Notes under the pieces: model-generated
What the model saw: the letters and a program-made list of their open reading frames with translations, nothing else
Told to the model about the DNA's origin: nothing
The model's database searches: none
Part shown: positions 26,147 through 35,507 of the stretch, in pieces
Layout of the letters: each line of letters begins with the position of its first letter
Numbering within the stretch: the first letter of the stretch is position 1
Source: Desulfofustis glycolicus DSM 9705
Lineage (GTDB): Bacteria; Desulfobacterota; Desulfobulbia; Desulfobulbales; Desulfocapsaceae
Length of the DNA: 64,000 bases
Assembly (NCBI RefSeq): GCF_900130015.1
Contig: NZ_FQXS01000003.1
Location: forward strand, 62,001 to 126,000
Reading direction: 5' to 3'
Made by a program: the position numbers and the translations under genes

Positions 26147-27928
26147 CTACTCCTTTATAACCGCGTTGAATTTGCAGGCATCAAAACAAGACCCGCATTT
26201 GATGCACAACGCCTGGTCGACCTGGTGAACCTGTTTCAGTTCTCCGGAAATCGCTTTCACCGCACACGCCTTTTTGCAGGCGCCGCATCCGACACAATGG
26301 TCAGGACGAATATAGAAGGTCAGCAGCTTGCTGCATACCTTTGCGGGACATTTCTTCTGGAAAATATGGGCTTCATATTCGTGACGAAAATACTTGAGGG
26401 TGCTCAGGACCGGATTGGGCGCCGACATACCCAATCCGCACAGGCTCGCATCGCGAACATCTTCCGCCAACTCCTGGAGCAAGTCGAGATCCGAAGGTTT
26501 CCCTTCCCCTTCGGTAATGCGGGTTAGGATCTCCAACAGCCGTTTGGTGCCGATCCGACAAGGAACGCATTTGCCGCAGGATTCTTCCTGGGTGAACGTC
26601 AGGAAAAACTTGGCGATATTGACCATACAATCGGTCTCATCCAGGACGACCATACCACCTGAACCCATCATGGAACCGACTGATTTCAAGCCTTCATAAT
26701 CAACCGGCAGATCAATATGCTGCTGAGGAATACAGCCACCCGACGGTCCTCCGGTCTGCACTGCTTTGAATAAGCGGTCGCCTTCAATACCTCCTCCGAT
26801 ATCATAGATGATTTTCTTTAACGGCATGCCCATCGGGATCTCAATCAGACCGGTGTTACGGATTTTCCCGGTCAAGGCGATAACCTTGGTCCCCTTGCTC
26901 TTTTCGGAGCCGATCGAGGTAAACCATTCAGCCCCTCTGTTGATAATCGGTGGAATATTTGCCAGTGTCTCGACATTATTGATAATTGTCGGTTTTCCCC
27001 ACAACCCTTTATTGGCAGGGAACGGCGGTTTCGCACGAGGCATCCCCCGTTCTCCCTCGATAGACGCAATCAACGCCGTTTCCTCGCCACAGACGAAAGC
27101 GCCGGCGCCCAGCTTAATCTTCAGGTCAAGATCAAAAGAAGAACCGCAGATCCCCTTACCGAGGAATCCACGCTCCTTGGCTGCTGCCAAGGCGATTTTC
27201 AGTCGCTGCACGGCAAGCGGATATTCGGCACGAATATAAATATATCCTGTGTCGGCACCGATAGCATAGGCCCCAATAATCATGCCCTCGATCACGGCAT
27301 GAGGGTTTCCCTCGATCACCGATCGATCCATAAAAGCACCGGGATCACCTTCGTCGGCATTACAGATTATGTAGCGCCGATCCGCCTGGTTGGCGGCACA
27401 AAAACTCCATTTCAGACCGGTTGGGAAACCGGCCCCTCCGCGTCCTCGAAGACCTGATCTCTTGATCTCTTCGATGGTGTCCTGCGGAGTCATCGTTGCC
27501 AGCACCTTTTCAGCTGCCTTATAGCCACCGATTCCAATGTACTCATCGATGGACTCGGGATCGATGTGACCGAGGACTCCGAGAATGATTTTCTCCTGAT
27601 TGTCATGGAAGGTGTGATAGTCATCTCCGACCAGCCATTGCTCTACCGGCTTGTTGTCGAGGATATGCTCGGCGACCAAGCGTTTGACCATCTTCTCATC
27701 AACATATTGATACGTCCAGGATTGATCATCGATGGCGATATCGACGAGAACGTCTCGGGCGCAAAAGCCCCGACAGCCAACCTTGTGAAGCCGACACTTC
27801 TCAACTACCCGGGCATTATCAACACCGACCTCCGCAAACTCCTGGCGAAACGCCTCCATCACCGTAGATCCGCCAGCGGCGATACCACCGGTTCCCATAC
27901 AGACGTTCACTGTTATTTTTCGACTCAC
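26147..27928 (-). CDS. NuoF-like NADH-binding subunit of formate dehydrogenase (HydB/FdhB type)
   Basis: A 593-residue flavoprotein. It has an N-terminal thioredoxin-like 2Fe-2S part (about 1-120) and the NuoF FMN/NADH core (RGRGGAGFPTGLKWSF). The iron-sulfur motif ESCGKCVPCRIG is at about 470. A C-terminal pair of 4Fe-4S ferredoxin motifs (CVGCGACKKAC, CIKCGSCFDAC) completes it. This layout is that of the beta subunit in NAD(P)-linked and bifurcating hydrogenases and formate dehydrogenases. The start is GTG with AGGAA upstream. It sits four bases after the NuoE-like gene and five before fdhA. Confidence 0.93.
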   Translation of the reverse strand: MSRKITVNVCMGTGGIAAGGSTVMEAFRQEFAEVGVDNARVVEKCRLHKVGCRGFCARDVLVDIAIDDQSWTYQYVDEKMVKRLVAEHILDNKPVEQWLVGDDYHTFHDNQEKIILGVLGHIDPESIDEYIGIGGYKAAEKVLATMTPQDTIEEIKRSGLRGRGGAGFPTGLKWSFCAANQADRRYIICNADEGDPGAFMDRSVIEGNPHAVIEGMIIGAYAIGADTGYIYIRAEYPLAVQRLKIALAAAKERGFLGKGICGSSFDLDLKIKLGAGAFVCGEETALIASIEGERGMPRAKPPFPANKGLWGKPTIINNVETLANIPPIINRGAEWFTSIGSEKSKGTKVIALTGKIRNTGLIEIPMGMPLKKIIYDIGGGIEGDRLFKAVQTGGPSGGCIPQQHIDLPVDYEGLKSVGSMMGSGGMVVLDETDCMVNIAKFFLTFTQEESCGKCVPCRIGTKRLLEILTRITEGEGKPSDLDLLQELAEDVRDASLCGLGMSAPNPVLSTLKYFRHEYEAHIFQKKCPAKVCSKLLTFYIRPDHCVGCGACKKACAVKAISGELKQVHQVDQALCIKCGSCFDACKFNAVIKE

Positions 27929-27932
27929 GGCT

Positions 27933-28400
27933 CTATTCCTTGTAAGCTTTTAAATTCTTCAGCATTTTGTCAGGAGACATTTTACCATAGACCTTCTCGT
28001 TGACAATCACTACGGGGGCGATGCTGCAGGCACCAACACAATTGACATTTTCCAGTGTGAACAGTCCATCCTTGGTCGTCACCTCGTTTCCCTTCAATTT
28101 CAGATCCTCCCTCAGTTTCGAAATGATCCGGGCTGATCCTTTGACGTGACAGACCGTGCCTGAGCAAACGGTCACGATATTCTTGCCCCGTGGGGACATA
28201 TGAAACTGAGAGTAGAACGTCAGAACCCCATAAAATTTTGCTTCGGGAATATTGGATTTGCGGGCAAACCATTCAACCGAATCCTTTTGAACATAACCAA
28301 ATTGGTGCTGCAGTTCTTGAAGGATGCTGATGATGTTGTCGCCATTAGCCTGAGCGGCTTTGTAAATGCCTTCCAGGATTTCCTCTTTTTCTTTCTCCAT
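27933..28400 (-). CDS. NuoE-like 2Fe-2S subunit of formate dehydrogenase
   Basis: A 155-residue thioredoxin-fold protein with the four Cys ligands of the NuoE 2Fe-2S cluster: CSGTVCHVKG and NCVGACSIAP. It is the electron-relay subunit paired with the NuoF-like protein. ATG 28400 has AGGAGG eleven bases upstream; a reading from 28499 passes through the hairpin and the end of metF and is rejected. Confidence 0.93.
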   Translation of the reverse strand: MEKEKEEILEGIYKAAQANGDNIISILQELQHQFGYVQKDSVEWFARKSNIPEAKFYGVLTFYSQFHMSPRGKNIVTVCSGTVCHVKGSARIISKLREDLKLKGNEVTTKDGLFTLENVNCVGACSIAPVVIVNEKVYGKMSPDKMLKNLKAYKE

Positions 28401-28428
28401 GAGATGATGATCCTCCTGATAATCATGG

Positions 28429-28455
28429 AAAAATAGGGGACAGGCCCCTATTTTT
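28429..28455. terminator. A/T-flanked hairpin between metF and the formate dehydrogenase genes
   Basis: A perfect 11-base stem (AAAAATAGGGG / CCCCTATTTTT) with a five-base loop, three bases after the metF stop. The T-run makes it a plausible intrinsic terminator in both directions, so it would split the C1 cluster into two transcription units or tune their ratio. The core GGGGACAGG also matches the REP-like motif near the RAYT gene. Confidence 0.7.
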
Positions 28456-28458
28456 ATG

Positions 28459-29394
28459 CTAATCGATCTTAGGCCGCGGATAGAGCCCGGAGCGTTCAAC
28501 GATTTCCGGCACCTTTTCCTCCCACTCGATGGCCATCACATGGAATCCGGCCACGCCCTTGCATTCCTTGAGGCGCTGGATGGTCTCCACGGCAATGGTG
28601 ATGCCCTCGTCGGCCTGCTTTTTTTTCTCGACCCCCTTCATCCGTTCGATCAACTCGTCGGGCACATCCATGCCGGGTACGTTTTTCTGCAGGTAGCGGG
28701 CCATACCGACCGAACGCATCGGGGTGATGCCGGCCAGGATATATACTTTTTCATGGAGGCCACGCTCGCGAACACCCTCCATCCATTTCTCGAACTTGTC
28801 GAGGTTATAGATACACTGGGTCTGGATGAATTCGGCGCCGCAGGCCACCTTCTTGGCCAGACGCGGCACGCGGATCTTGAACGGGTCGCCGAACGGGTTG
28901 GCGGCCGCGCCGACGAACATGCTCGGCGGTTGCTTGATCTCGTCGCCGCTGAGGAATTTGCCCTCGTCGCGCATATATCGCACCGTCTGAACCAGCTGCA
29001 TCGAATCGAGATCGAAGACATTCTGGGCCTGGGGATGATCGCCGAAGCGCTGATGATCGCCGGAGAGACAGAGGACATTGTTGATCCCGAACGAGGCGGC
29101 GCCGAGGATATCGCTTTGCAATGCGATCCGGTTACGATCCCGGACCACCATCTGCAACACCGGGTCGAGCCCCTGCAGTTTCAGATGAACACAGGCCGCC
29201 AGGCTGCAGAGCCGGGTCACCGATGTCTGGTTGTCGGTAACGTTGATGGAATCCACATGATCCTTGATCAACTGGCCCTTGGTGATGATGTGCGAGGCAT
29301 CGCTGGACCGGGGTGGCCCGCATTCGCTGGTAACCGCCTGGTGCCCGCTCTTCAATACCTTCTCGAGTCTGCTGCCGGTTACTGTCTCGGCCAT
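28459..29394 (-). CDS. metF: Methylenetetrahydrofolate reductase (MetF)
   Basis: A 311-residue FAD-dependent TIM-barrel enzyme reducing 5,10-methylene-THF to 5-methyl-THF (or the reverse). It shows family segments such as NVTDNQTS, LCLSGDH and ILAGITPMRS. The start codon overlaps the stop of metV by one base. With MetV and HdrA/MvhD encoded upstream, it is of the acetogen-like type in which a redox complex, rather than NAD(P)H alone, serves the flavin. Confidence 0.95.
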   Translation of the reverse strand: MAETVTGSRLEKVLKSGHQAVTSECGPPRSSDASHIITKGQLIKDHVDSINVTDNQTSVTRLCSLAACVHLKLQGLDPVLQMVVRDRNRIALQSDILGAASFGINNVLCLSGDHQRFGDHPQAQNVFDLDSMQLVQTVRYMRDEGKFLSGDEIKQPPSMFVGAAANPFGDPFKIRVPRLAKKVACGAEFIQTQCIYNLDKFEKWMEGVRERGLHEKVYILAGITPMRSVGMARYLQKNVPGMDVPDELIERMKGVEKKKQADEGITIAVETIQRLKECKGVAGFHVMAIEWEEKVPEIVERSGLYPRPKID

Positions 29395-30056
29395 TAGAAG
29401 TCCTCCAGTTTAAAGGTACGGGGGCCGCCGGCCCGATCTTTCGACCAATCTTTGATGGGTTGCACTTTTTCGTAATCATCGAGTCGCCCGAGCGCCTCCA
29501 AGCGATCGATGACCAGCTGCCAGGCGCACTCGGTATCTTTCGAGATCTCGCACTTGCCGTGGGTCGAGCCGCCGCAGGGACCGTTGAGCAGCCGCTTGGC
29601 ACAACGACTGACCGGGCAGACACCGCCGGTCACCCCGAGCACGCAATCACCACAGGCCTGGCATTTCTCGGAAAACAGTCCCGTTTCCGGAACGTCCCCG
29701 AGAAAGGTCGTGTTGAGTGCCGGATAGACCGGGGTTTTCGGATATTTGGAGGCCATGAACTGGACGCCGATACCGCAGGCCAGGCTGAGTACCGCCTCCG
29801 AGCCCTGGATCAATTCCTCGGCCTTTTCGAAAAATTCATGCTCGCATTGCCGCTCGATACCGCTGTCATCAATCTTGATCTCCAGCCCATCCTGCACCGC
29901 CCGCATCCGCAACTGTGAGGCGAGAATCCCGGCTTCCTTGTTACCTCCCTGGTGACAGACGGCGACGCAGGTATTGCAGCCGAACACCGTGAACTGCTTG
30001 TGGTCCTTGACCAGCTGCCAGATTTCCTCAAACGGTTTTTGTTGTCCGACGATCAT
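29394..30056 (-). CDS. metV: Methylene-THF reductase partner MetV (zinc/iron-sulfur protein)
   Basis: A 220-residue protein whose C-terminal half has the Cys-rich pattern of MetV (CQACGDCVLGVTGGVCPVSRC, then CGGSTHGKCE). The N-terminal half resembles a small corrinoid/CoA-type fold (FTVFGCNTCVAVCHQGGN). It forms a complex with MetF and carries electrons to its flavin. AAAGGAG lies nine bases before the ATG. It is coupled to metF. Confidence 0.9.
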   Translation of the reverse strand: MIVGQQKPFEEIWQLVKDHKQFTVFGCNTCVAVCHQGGNKEAGILASQLRMRAVQDGLEIKIDDSGIERQCEHEFFEKAEELIQGSEAVLSLACGIGVQFMASKYPKTPVYPALNTTFLGDVPETGLFSEKCQACGDCVLGVTGGVCPVSRCAKRLLNGPCGGSTHGKCEISKDTECAWQLVIDRLEALGRLDDYEKVQPIKDWSKDRAGGPRTFKLEDF

Positions 30057-30106
30057 AGCGTTTCAACTCCTTTATTCCATGACGATAGTCCGGTGCACAT
30101 GCGGCT

Positions 30107-30631
30107 TCAGACCGTTTCCGCCGACTCGGCGGTAGTGCCGTGTTGCTTGCGCTTCAAGGCCAGCCAGATCGGCGACGGACCCAGAGCGATGATCCGCTGC
30201 GAAAACTCGGTGCAGATCTCCGCCCAGCGCGGCCCTTGGGCCGCGGAAAGGTTGTAGAAATGGACCCGCTCCGGATTGATGCCGACGGTGGTCAGCAGTT
30301 TCTTGACGCGCTCGATGCGCTTGGCGGCGTTGGTATTTCCTTCCAGGAAATGACATTGACCGGGCAGTCAGCCGGCCACGAAGACGCCGTCGATGCCCCG
30401 CTCAAAGGCCCGCAGCACGTAAATCTGATCAAGTTTGCCGGTGCAGGGCAGACGGACGATCTTGACATTGGGCAGATAGGACAGGCGCATAACCCCCGCC
30501 AGATCGGCAGCGGCAAACGCGCAATAGTGGCAGGCAAAGGCGATGATGTTGGCCCGCCAGTCGGCGGGGATCTCTTCGGGCCGCTTCTCCGGATTAACCG
30601 GCTCCGTGGTGACTTCTCCACCAGGTGTCAT
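30107..30631 (-). CDS. mvhD: MvhD-type hydrogenase/heterodisulfide reductase iron-sulfur subunit, selenocysteine-containing
   Basis: A 174-residue 2Fe-2S protein when TGA at 30368-30370 is read as selenocysteine (residue 88). The reading frame continues to a stop at 30107 with conserved MvhD sequence on both sides: CHYCAFAAADLAG, LPCTGKLD, VFVAG-U-LPGQCHFLEGN. Cys normally occupies this place, and Sec variants are known in this family. A perfect hairpin follows the codon at SECIS distance. GGGAGGG precedes ATG 30631. It links HdrA to MetVF or another electron donor; it lies 26 bases after hdrA. Confidence 0.92.
30335..30351 (-). promoter_or_regulatory. SECIS-like hairpin of mvhD
   Basis: A seven-base perfect stem ATTTCCT / AGGAAAT with a GGA loop, starting 16 bases after the UGA. 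The distance and G-containing loop are those expected of a bacterial SECIS. Confidence 0.65.
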
Positions 30632-30657
30632 GCTCGCGCTCCCTCCCGAAAGTGTGG

Positions 30658-33600
30658 TTAGTGAAGTTCGGTAACGGAATCGATCATGGCGATGATCTGA
30701 TCGTCCCGGAAAAAATTGACCTGAAAGGCCTTGGCCGGGCAGATGCCGGCGCAGATACCGCAGCCCGTGCATTTCACCTCGTTATGACTGACCCGGCCAT
30801 CCTCGTCGATGAACGGCGAGCCAAAAGGACAGGCACGGAAGCAGGCCAGACAGGACATGCAGATATCCCGGTTGTGCTTGGAGATGATGCCGGAGACCTT
30901 CAGCTGCTCCTTGGACAGCAGCGCCCCGGCCCGGCCGGCGGCGGCCAGGGACTGACCGATGGTCTCCTCGAGGTTCTTCGGAGCATGGGCCAGACCGGCC
31001 AGGAAGAACCCTTCGCTCGGAAAATCGACCGGTCGCAGCTTGACATGCGCCTCCATGAAAAAGTCGTCGATATTGCAGGTCAACTTATATTTCTTGGCCA
31101 TCTCCGGGGCATCGGGCTGCGGCCTGAGCCCGGTGGAGAGAACGACATAATCGGCATCGATAGTCATCTCCTTGCCGAGTACCTTGTCGGGAAAGCTGAC
31201 CCGACAGCGCTCGCCCTCGGTCTGCACCGTTGGCTTGTGGTCCGGGGTATAGAGAAAGAACAGCACCCCGAGATCGCGGGCCTGCCGGTAATAATCCTCT
31301 TTCAGCCCGTAGGCGCGCATATCGCGATAGAGCACCGCCACCGTCGCCTGCGGCTGCCGCTGTTTGATGGCGATGCTATTCTTCAGCGCATCCTGGCAGC
31401 AGATCCGCGAGCAGTAATTGGCCGGTTCCTCGCGGGAGCCGACACACTGGATCATAACGTAACACTCGCCGGCAGCCGGGTCGCGCTCGGCCAACTGGTC
31501 CTCGAGCTGGCGCTGGGTGATCACCTTGTCCGAATCATTATAGCCATATTCCACCGGCTGGTATTCGACACCGCCGGTCGTGACCAGAACCGCACCGTGT
31601 TCGATAACCGTACCGCTGCTCAGCGTCGTTTTGAAATTGCCGACAAAGCCGTCGGTAACATCGATGGTGGTTCCGAGATGTACGGTAATAGCGGGGTGCT
31701 CGCCGACCTGCGCGATGGCTCCGGCCAGATAGGCCTGTACGTCGTCGCCCTCCAGATTACGCCGTACCCGGCGCAGCAGCCCGCCCAACTCGGCTTCGCG
31801 TTCCACCAGATGGACCTGGTAACCCTGGGCGGCCAAAGACAGCGAGGCGTTGATGCCGGCAATGCCGCCACCGATGACCAGCGCGGTGTGGGTGACGCCG
31901 ACCGAGTTCTGCGAAACCGGTTCGAGCAGCCGCCCCTTGGCGATATTCATATTGGTGATCTCGATCGCCTTGTGCGTGGCGATCTCCTTGTCATCCTTGT
32001 GGACCCAGGAACATTGCTCCCTGATGTCGGCCAACTCGAAGAGGAACTTGTTCAGGCCGACCTCCCGGATCGTATCCTGGAACAGCGGCGAATGAGTGCG
32101 CGGCGTGCAGGAGGCGATAATCACCCGGTTCAGGCCTTTCTCCTTGATCGTCTCCTTGACCTTTTCCTGGCCGTCCGGCGCGCAGGCATAAATCACCGTC
32201 TCGGCATGAACCACGCCCGGCTGGCCGGCGGCCGCCTCAGCCACCTGTTTGACATCGACGGTACCGGCGATATTGACCCCGCAATGGCAGACGAAGACCC
32301 CGACTCGCGGCTCCTCGCCGCCAATGTCTCTCTCCGGCGGCAGCACCACTTCCTCGATCTCGGTGCCCCGCCGCTCGCCGAGCAGGGACATGGCGCACGA
32401 AGCCGCACCGCTGGCCTGGATCACCGTTTCCGGAATATCCTTGGGGCCCTGGTAGATACCGGCCACGTAAATGCCCGGGCGGCTGGTCTCAACCGGTTGC
32501 AGTTTCGAGGTGCCGGCAAAGCCGTAGTCGTCGGCCTCGATGCCGAAGGTCTCGGCAAAGGCGCGGGCCTGCTCGTGCGGTTCGAAGCCGATGGACAGGA
32601 TGGCCAGGTCGAACTCCTCGTTGATCCGTCGCCCATCTTCATCGATATAGTGGATGATCAGATTCTTGGTGGCCGGATCCTCGATAATCTCCGAGACCAT
32701 GGCCCGCCGATAGATGGTCCCACTCTCGTTCTTGGCCTTGTCGATATACTTGTCGAAATCCTTGCCGAAAGCGCGCAGCTCCATGTAAAACACGGTGGCC
32801 TGCACCTCGGGATCGTGTTCCTTGGCGATAATCGCTTGCTTGGCGGCGTACATGCAGCAGACCGAGGAGCACCACGGGTTGGCGTTGTGACTGTTGCGCG
32901 AGCCGACACACTGAATCCAGGCCAGTCGTTTCGGGTGCGCCTGATCCGATGGCCGCGCCACCGTGCCGCCGCAGGGTCCCGACGCCGACAGCAACCGCTC
33001 GAACTGCAATGAGGTGACCACGTTGGCCAACCGGCCGTAGCCGAACTCCTGCCGAATCGCCGGGTCATAGGTCTTCAATCCCGGGGTCAGGATGATCGAG
33101 CCGACGCTCAGGTCGTAGACCCGGTCCTGGTCGGCAAAATTGATGGCCTGGGCATCACAGGCCTTCTCGCACTTGCGGCAGACGTTTTTCGTCAGGTAGA
33201 GGCAGTAGCGCTTGTCGATCGCCCGGGTATTGGGGACCGCTTGTGGGAACAGGGCATAGATAGCCTTGCGCTTGTCCAGACCGAGATTGAACTCGCTGGG
33301 GATCTTCACCGGGCAGGTCGGCTCGCAGGCGCCGCAGCCGGTGCAACGATCCGGGTCGACATAGCGGGCCGGCTGCTCGACGGTGACGGTAAAATTGCCT
33401 TCCTCGCCGGCCACCGCCTTGACCGAGGCCAGAGTGTGCATCTTGATATTGGGGTGCCGGCTGGACTCGACCATGCGCGGGGAGATCATGCACATCGCAC
33501 AGTCGCCGGTGGGAAAGGTCTTGTCGAGGCGGGCCATGGTACCGCCGATCGACGACTCGTCGCCGATCATGTGCACCAGCAGACCGCTGTCCGCCAGGTC

Positions 33601-33693
33601 GAGAGCGGCCTGCATGCCGCCGACCCCGGAACCGACGACCAGCACCGAGCCAACTTTCTGCCTGTTCTTCTCTCCGAGGGCGTTGAGGGTCAC
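30658..33693 (-). CDS. hdrA: HdrA-type flavoprotein with two HdrA modules and several ferredoxin motifs
   Basis: A 1011-residue cytoplasmic flavin-based electron-bifurcating subunit. It has two dinucleotide-binding modules in tandem (VLVVGSGVGGMQAA at about 17; ALVIGGGIAGINAS at about 590). 4Fe-4S motifs lie inside the first (CTGCGACEPTCP) and at the C-terminus (CMSCLACFRACP and CTGCGICAGICP at about 955-1000). The cluster-binding pattern WCSSVCCMYAAKQA appears near 300 and is echoed in the second half (YCSRICCQDALKNS). Ordinary HdrA is about 650 residues, so this is a duplicated form. It is the first gene of the cluster with mvhD, metV and metF, supporting a MetFV-Hdr complex. Confidence 0.93.
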   Translation of the reverse strand: MTLNALGEKNRQKVGSVLVVGSGVGGMQAALDLADSGLLVHMIGDESSIGGTMARLDKTFPTGDCAMCMISPRMVESSRHPNIKMHTLASVKAVAGEEGNFTVTVEQPARYVDPDRCTGCGACEPTCPVKIPSEFNLGLDKRKAIYALFPQAVPNTRAIDKRYCLYLTKNVCRKCEKACDAQAINFADQDRVYDLSVGSIILTPGLKTYDPAIRQEFGYGRLANVVTSLQFERLLSASGPCGGTVARPSDQAHPKRLAWIQCVGSRNSHNANPWCSSVCCMYAAKQAIIAKEHDPEVQATVFYMELRAFGKDFDKYIDKAKNESGTIYRRAMVSEIIEDPATKNLIIHYIDEDGRRINEEFDLAILSIGFEPHEQARAFAETFGIEADDYGFAGTSKLQPVETSRPGIYVAGIYQGPKDIPETVIQASGAASCAMSLLGERRGTEIEEVVLPPERDIGGEEPRVGVFVCHCGVNIAGTVDVKQVAEAAAGQPGVVHAETVIYACAPDGQEKVKETIKEKGLNRVIIASCTPRTHSPLFQDTIREVGLNKFLFELADIREQCSWVHKDDKEIATHKAIEITNMNIAKGRLLEPVSQNSVGVTHTALVIGGGIAGINASLSLAAQGYQVHLVEREAELGGLLRRVRRNLEGDDVQAYLAGAIAQVGEHPAITVHLGTTIDVTDGFVGNFKTTLSSGTVIEHGAVLVTTGGVEYQPVEYGYNDSDKVITQRQLEDQLAERDPAAGECYVMIQCVGSREEPANYCSRICCQDALKNSIAIKQRQPQATVAVLYRDMRAYGLKEDYYRQARDLGVLFFLYTPDHKPTVQTEGERCRVSFPDKVLGKEMTIDADYVVLSTGLRPQPDAPEMAKKYKLTCNIDDFFMEAHVKLRPVDFPSEGFFLAGLAHAPKNLEETIGQSLAAAGRAGALLSKEQLKVSGIISKHNRDICMSCLACFRACPFGSPFIDEDGRVSHNEVKCTGCGICAGICPAKAFQVNFFRDDQIIAMIDSVTELH

Positions 33694-33941
33694 AGCAACC
33701 TCCTTCGGATCAGCCCCTGCCTGCCTGCGTAACCGGCATCTTGGTGATGCAGCATCGGCGGCGGGCGCTGATCGGCTTGATTCGCGTAGACTGTCGTTCG
33801 GTGTGCGCTGTACAGCCCTGACATTATCATGGAATTTTCACGGTAAGACAATCTCTTTTTTCACCATCCGCAGGGCTCTTCCTGCCGCAGCCTGCTACAA
33901 GGCAGTATTCAGCGCACTCCCTGGTAAATATCAATTCTTCT

Positions 33942-35507
33942 TCACGAAGAGCCCACCGTTACTGAATAGCGCTCAGCGCTGTCAAGGCCATTCATCACCA
34001 GCAGCGGCGCATGATTGGAGGTGAATTGCGGTGGATCACGCCTGATAATAACGGCAATCTGCGGCTGCCGGCGAAATTCCCGGTCGAGAAAGCGGCGTAC
34101 CCGCCGCCGGTCCCACCCTCGTGGATGGCGGAATCCGGTATAGAGCGCCAGGTCGTCGCCGGAGAAAGGCTCAAGTTCCACCTCCCGCGCTTCCGAGCTG
34201 TCCAGCGGCATATTGAAGATGGCCAGGTTGACAAAGGTGATCGCACGTTGGTGCTCACAAACGAAGCGCAACGTCTGCTGCGCGTCGCTCTCGTCTTCGG
34301 CCGGGGTGCCGAAGAGCAGGTAGACATAGGTAGCGATCCCCACCTGGCGAAGGTTTGCCAGCACACGGGCAGCGACCTGCAGATCGATCCCCTTGTCCAG
34401 ACGATCGAGCACCCGCTGCGAACCGGATTCCAGACCGAGCTTGAGCATCACGCAGCCGGAGGCCCGCAGGGTGCGGCAGAAATCAAGGTCTGCCAGCTGC
34501 TCGCTGATCCGGGCAAAGCCATACCAGGGCACGCCCGGATGATCCACCGAAAAAGTCGCCAGTACCGCCGGCGGTACCGCATTGTCGAGCAAGTGAAGCA
34601 GGGTTGGCCGATACCGTGTCACCAGCCCCCCCACCTCCTCCCGGACCCGAGCCGGCGATTTCATCCGAAACCGGCTGCCCTCGGCCCGCTCCGGGCAGAA
34701 ACTGCAACGGTTCCAATAACAGCCGGAAGAGCAACTGTAGGGCAACACCAATCCCGGCGAGAGGTAGTCGTCCAGCGCCAGGTCGCTGAAATCGGGGCCG
34801 GTCGCCTCGATTTCATGACCGTCATCGCAACCGAGCACTTCGAGCAGCGGCCCTTCTCCCGGTCCGGCGATACAGTAATCAATCAAACCGGAAAACGGTT
34901 CCGACCAGCGTGAACTGCACATCCACGAGGTAATCAGCCCGCCCCCCGCCACCACGGTAACCTCGGGGGCCAGTTGCCGCACCAGACCAATCAGCGCAAA
35001 ACCACTCAACGCCTGGCTCAGGTAATTGATGGAAAGCCCGATATACCGGGGAGCATGCTGCTCAAGCAGATCGATCAGCCGCGATCGGAAGAACGGGTAA
35101 TAGACGCTGGCCTCCGGCTCACCGGCCATACGCAGCAGATCCGCACTGGCAGTCGGCGAGAACCGCCTATCCTGGTAATCGGCCAGACTCACCCGCACCC
35201 GATCATCACCGGCCATCGCCAGCACGCGGCCGATCTCCAGAACCGCTTTGCGATAGCGGGACCCATTTTCATAGGCATCCCCGCTCCGCAGGGCCCGCAG
35301 ATTGGCCTCCCGGTTTTTCCAGGCTCGGCGCGCCCAGCGATCCCGTGCATCGGGTTCCGATGAATTTTGCAGTAGATAGAGCATCCCCTCCAGCCCAAGA
35401 TCGGCCACCGGGCAGGTAACACCTTGTTGCCGTAGCGCCCCGGCCAGACCGGCAATACCAGCCGGCGGTTCACCAGGTTTAGCTGCGGGTGGAGAGAGCA
35501 GCAGCAT
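33942..35507 (-). CDS. B12-binding-type radical SAM protein
   Basis: A 521-residue protein. The N-terminal part resembles a cobalamin-binding domain (SLADYQDRRF, YPFFRSRLIDLLEQ, YIGLSINYLSQ) and the radical SAM core begins near 260. The cluster motif is SCSSGCYWNRCSFC, whose last three Cys have CX4CX2C spacing rather than CX3CX2C. GAGGAAG lies five bases before the ATG at 35507, which supports this start over 35546. The substrate is unknown; there is no precursor peptide or methyltransferase partner beside it. It sits at the edge of the AT-richer island. Confidence 0.8.
   Translation of the reverse strand: MLLLSPPAAKPGEPPAGIAGLAGALRQQGVTCPVADLGLEGMLYLLQNSSEPDARDRWARRAWKNREANLRALRSGDAYENGSRYRKAVLEIGRVLAMAGDDRVRVSLADYQDRRFSPTASADLLRMAGEPEASVYYPFFRSRLIDLLEQHAPRYIGLSINYLSQALSGFALIGLVRQLAPEVTVVAGGGLITSWMCSSRWSEPFSGLIDYCIAGPGEGPLLEVLGCDDGHEIEATGPDFSDLALDDYLSPGLVLPYSCSSGCYWNRCSFCPERAEGSRFRMKSPARVREEVGGLVTRYRPTLLHLLDNAVPPAVLATFSVDHPGVPWYGFARISEQLADLDFCRTLRASGCVMLKLGLESGSQRVLDRLDKGIDLQVAARVLANLRQVGIATYVYLLFGTPAEDESDAQQTLRFVCEHQRAITFVNLAIFNMPLDSSEAREVELEPFSGDDLALYTGFRHPRGWDRRRVRRFLDREFRRQPQIAVIIRRDPPQFTSNHAPLLVMNGLDSAERYSVTVGSS

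Noticed and set aside
30625-33012. A 795-codon open frame on the plus strand
   Set aside because: It is antisense to hdrA, with no ribosome site and no recognisable family; the high GC makes long shadow frames common.
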